Part shown: positions 63,001 to 64,000 of the stretch, one piece after another
Layout of the letters: each line of letters starts with the position of its first letter
Numbering within the stretch: the stretch's first letter is position 1
Assembly (NCBI GenBank): GCA_012270965.1
Contig: JAAXHJ010000048.1
Span: 1-64,000 of the forward strand
Reading direction: 5' to 3'
DNA: 64,000 nt
From: Candidatus Palauibacter poriticola
GTDB taxonomy: Bacteria; Gemmatimonadota; Gemmatimonadetes; Palauibacterales; Palauibacteraceae
The notes under the pieces: model-generated
Databases searched by the model: none
Told to the model about the DNA's origin: nothing
What the model saw: only the letters and a program-made list of their open reading frames with translations
Made by a program: the position numbers and the translations under genes

Positions 63001-63166
63001 TCCGGGCCCCGCGCAGGAGCAGCTCGTGAGGCCCGGACAGCGTCTCTCCGATGACCGTCACACCCTCCCGGGACGGTCGCTCCGCGAGCCATTCGCGCGC
63101 GGCGTCGAAGCGCACGGCGGCGGTTGGGGAGACGATGAGGCGGGCGGAGGGCGCGGGCATGCACAC
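59999..63166 (-). CDS. AddB-like PD-(D/E)XK nuclease with Fe-S cysteines
   Basis: ALQHFAACPYRFYLQ...CGWCDYRQLC pattern; VTDHKTGRYW; ATGA overlap with the helicase gene. Confidence 0.9.
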   Translation of the reverse strand: MCMPAPSARLIVSPTAAVRFDAAREWLAERPSREGVTVIGETLSGPHELLLRGARRAGAAMGWRRTTLRLLAREVALSRLASDGRAIGGAAARDAIVARALAGLEGRKLGRLAAVSDTPGFVRAVGGAVDALRMAGVTRSEIAPVDAALAALCEAVEAEWRAAGLADRAGVFKAALSALHDPDARPGVEDGRLLILDARIWTEMEGRFVAALIERGRGLLATVPEGDDRTLRALEDAGARPSGPPPTSGAARAAGGAIGRLHAHLFGPVPAESAADDAVTVFSAPGEGREAVEIARRLASLAEAGTPFDRCAILLRQPEDYRPYLEEALNRAGIRPWFADGARRPDPAGRAFLALLRCRADDYSALRFSEYVSIGEVPEGGENPGRNPRRWEGLLVDAAVVGGLERWERRLDGLAAQLEYKRAALEAEDAEHPRLAWTDRKRANLDSLREYALPLLSELSELPREARWESWLAALTPLAAHSLRRPASVLAALSDLAPMGPLGPVALDEVLRVLTPRLLEVPEPPPANRYGRVFIGPIDAARGLAFDVVFVPGMAERVFPPKIGEDPILLDEMGRRLAPGRLATNHDRVGRERLAFRLAVGAARRQVVLSYPRIDAVKTRPRVPSFYALEAIRAAEGRLPGFEELAQRAEEVSDARIGWPAPKRRAQAIDEAEYDLAVLDELDKHDVRGGRAVKAAGHLLHSNPHLARALRFRAYRWEVPRWTWADGLVQLSERAAAALAKESPDARPYSVTALQHFAACPYRFYLQAIQGLRPREEPTGIEALDPLQRGSLVHQVQFELLTRLQAESTEKRPLLPVGPENGARVSEILEEVLERVAEDFRDRLVPAIDRVWDDGIELIRQDLREWLRHESDSPSPFEPWRFELSFGLPRDPGRDARSVREPVDLDVGLKLRGAIDLIERTPAGVLRVTDHKTGRYWAKAGATIQGGEILQPVLYGLAAQTLFPEQRVESGRLYYCTADGEFRDHVVPLDDRALEAAGVLSEILRGAFEAGSFPALPREDACGWCDYRQLCGPDEELRTRRKPPPVDLRRLRETP

Positions 63167-63246
63167 AACCTATCGCCGCGAACGCAACGCGCCATCAACG
63201 CCCCCCACCGGCCCGCGGCGAAACCACGCCGCGTTTGGGCGGCGCC

Positions 63247-63297
63247 GCCTTCGCTTGAACGCTGCCTTCGCCTCAACGCTGCCTTCGCCTCAACGCT
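63247..63297. repeat. 17-bp tandem repeat, three copies, divergent intergenic region
   Basis: GCCTTCGCTTGAACGCT / GCCTTCGCCTCAACGCT / GCCTTCGCCTCAACGCT. Confidence 0.97.
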
Positions 63298-63399
63298 GCG
63301 CCACGGCCCGCCAAGCGTGCGCCGCTTGACGCCGCCGATGGCCGCGGACGATCCTCAAGAATGACGCTCGCGCACCGCTTCACCTCCGCGTAGCAGCCC

Positions 63400-64000
63400 G
63401 TGGCCGCCGTCGACCGCCGCGACTTCATGCGGGGCGCCGCGCTGGCCGGCGCCGGGCTCGCCCTCGGCTGCGGCGGGGAGGACCGGCGGACGGAACGGGC
63501 GGCACCCACCGGCGGCTCCGCCGGGACAGCTCCCCCGGGCGGCTCGGCCGGGCCGCCCCCCCCGCTGCTCATCGACCGGGCCAGCGTCTTCGACGTAAGG
63601 GCCGGCACCATGCGCCCGAACACGAGTGTCCTCGTCCAAGCCGGCCGCATCGGAGCGGTCGCCCCCGGCACCGAGCTGAACGCCGATTCCGGCGCCGCCC
63701 AAGGCGCGGCGCGCATCGACGGGTCCGGCCTCTTCGTCCTCCCCGGACTCATCGACGCGCACGTACACGTCACCCACATCCTCTACCAGTCGTACATGAC
63801 CGGCGACGAGGTCCTGCCCTTCTATCTCGGACACGGAGTGACCTCGATCCGGAGCACGGGAGACAACGTCCCGGCCCAGCGCCTCGTCGAGCGCTACGCC
63901 GACGAGCGCCCGGAGATCTCTCCCAACGTCTTCCGGTGCAGCTTCCTCATCGACGGCAACCCGCCCTGGCATCCCGACGTGGGCTGGTATCTGGCGACCC
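63400..64000 (+). CDS. Amidohydrolase family protein (partial, runs off the window)
   Basis: Manual translation VAAVDRRDFMRGAALAGAGLALGCGGE...GLFVLPGLIDAHVHVTHILYQS; Tat/lipoprotein-like leader. Confidence 0.85.
   Translation, partial: MAAVDRRDFMRGAALAGAGLALGCGGEDRRTERAAPTGGSAGTAPPGGSAGPPPPLLIDRASVFDVRAGTMRPNTSVLVQAGRIGAVAPGTELNADSGAAQGAARIDGSGLFVLPGLIDAHVHVTHILYQSYMTGDEVLPFYLGHGVTSIRSTGDNVPAQRLVERYADERPEISPNVFRCSFLIDGNPPWHPDVGWYLAT

Noticed and set aside
60560-63364. 934-aa plus-strand ORF
   Set aside because: Antisense to the AddB-like gene with conserved nuclease and Fe-S motifs; low-complexity Arg/Gly/Pro-rich translation typical of GC-rich antisense frames.

Overview
This is a GC-rich 64 kb bacterial chromosomal window. 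Gene content looks Gemmatimonadota-like, but that is an inference and no taxonomic search was run. About 40 genuine coding regions sit among many spurious antisense ORFs. The backbone is rich in secreted hydrolases: four S9 prolyl-oligopeptidase-type peptidases, M1 and M14 peptidases, two metzincin-type proteases (one with plant-type LRRs), amidohydrolases, a class C beta-lactamase-like hydrolase and a CehA/McbA metallohydrolase. It also carries two PQQ dehydrogenases with cytochrome c modules, an SSS transporter, an ABC transporter, a YpdA-like reductase, a KdoO-like hydroxylase, a SprT/YcaQ pair, an AddA/AddB-like helicase-nuclease pair and a fused RDD-SpoIIM protein. Three patterns stand out. 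(1) Short tandem repeats (13-33 bp, often 18 or 21 bp) recur at gene ends, at gene starts and inside unrelated proteins, including eight 18-bp units that form a signal peptide. (2) Small intergenic gaps hold decayed mobile or toxin-antitoxin genes: IS481, IS1182/IS5-like and IS256 remnants, a frameshifted ArdC, a FitB/VapC PIN remnant, a DUF433/DUF5615-type pair cut by a transposase fragment, and a Phd-like remnant. Several carry single-base homopolymer frameshifts. (3) Some proteins are unusual or lack a family I recognise: a tandem-duplicated ~200-aa domain protein, a frameshifted HENEH lipoprotein, and the LRR-metzincin. No CRISPR array, rRNA, tRNA or complete prophage was recognised.
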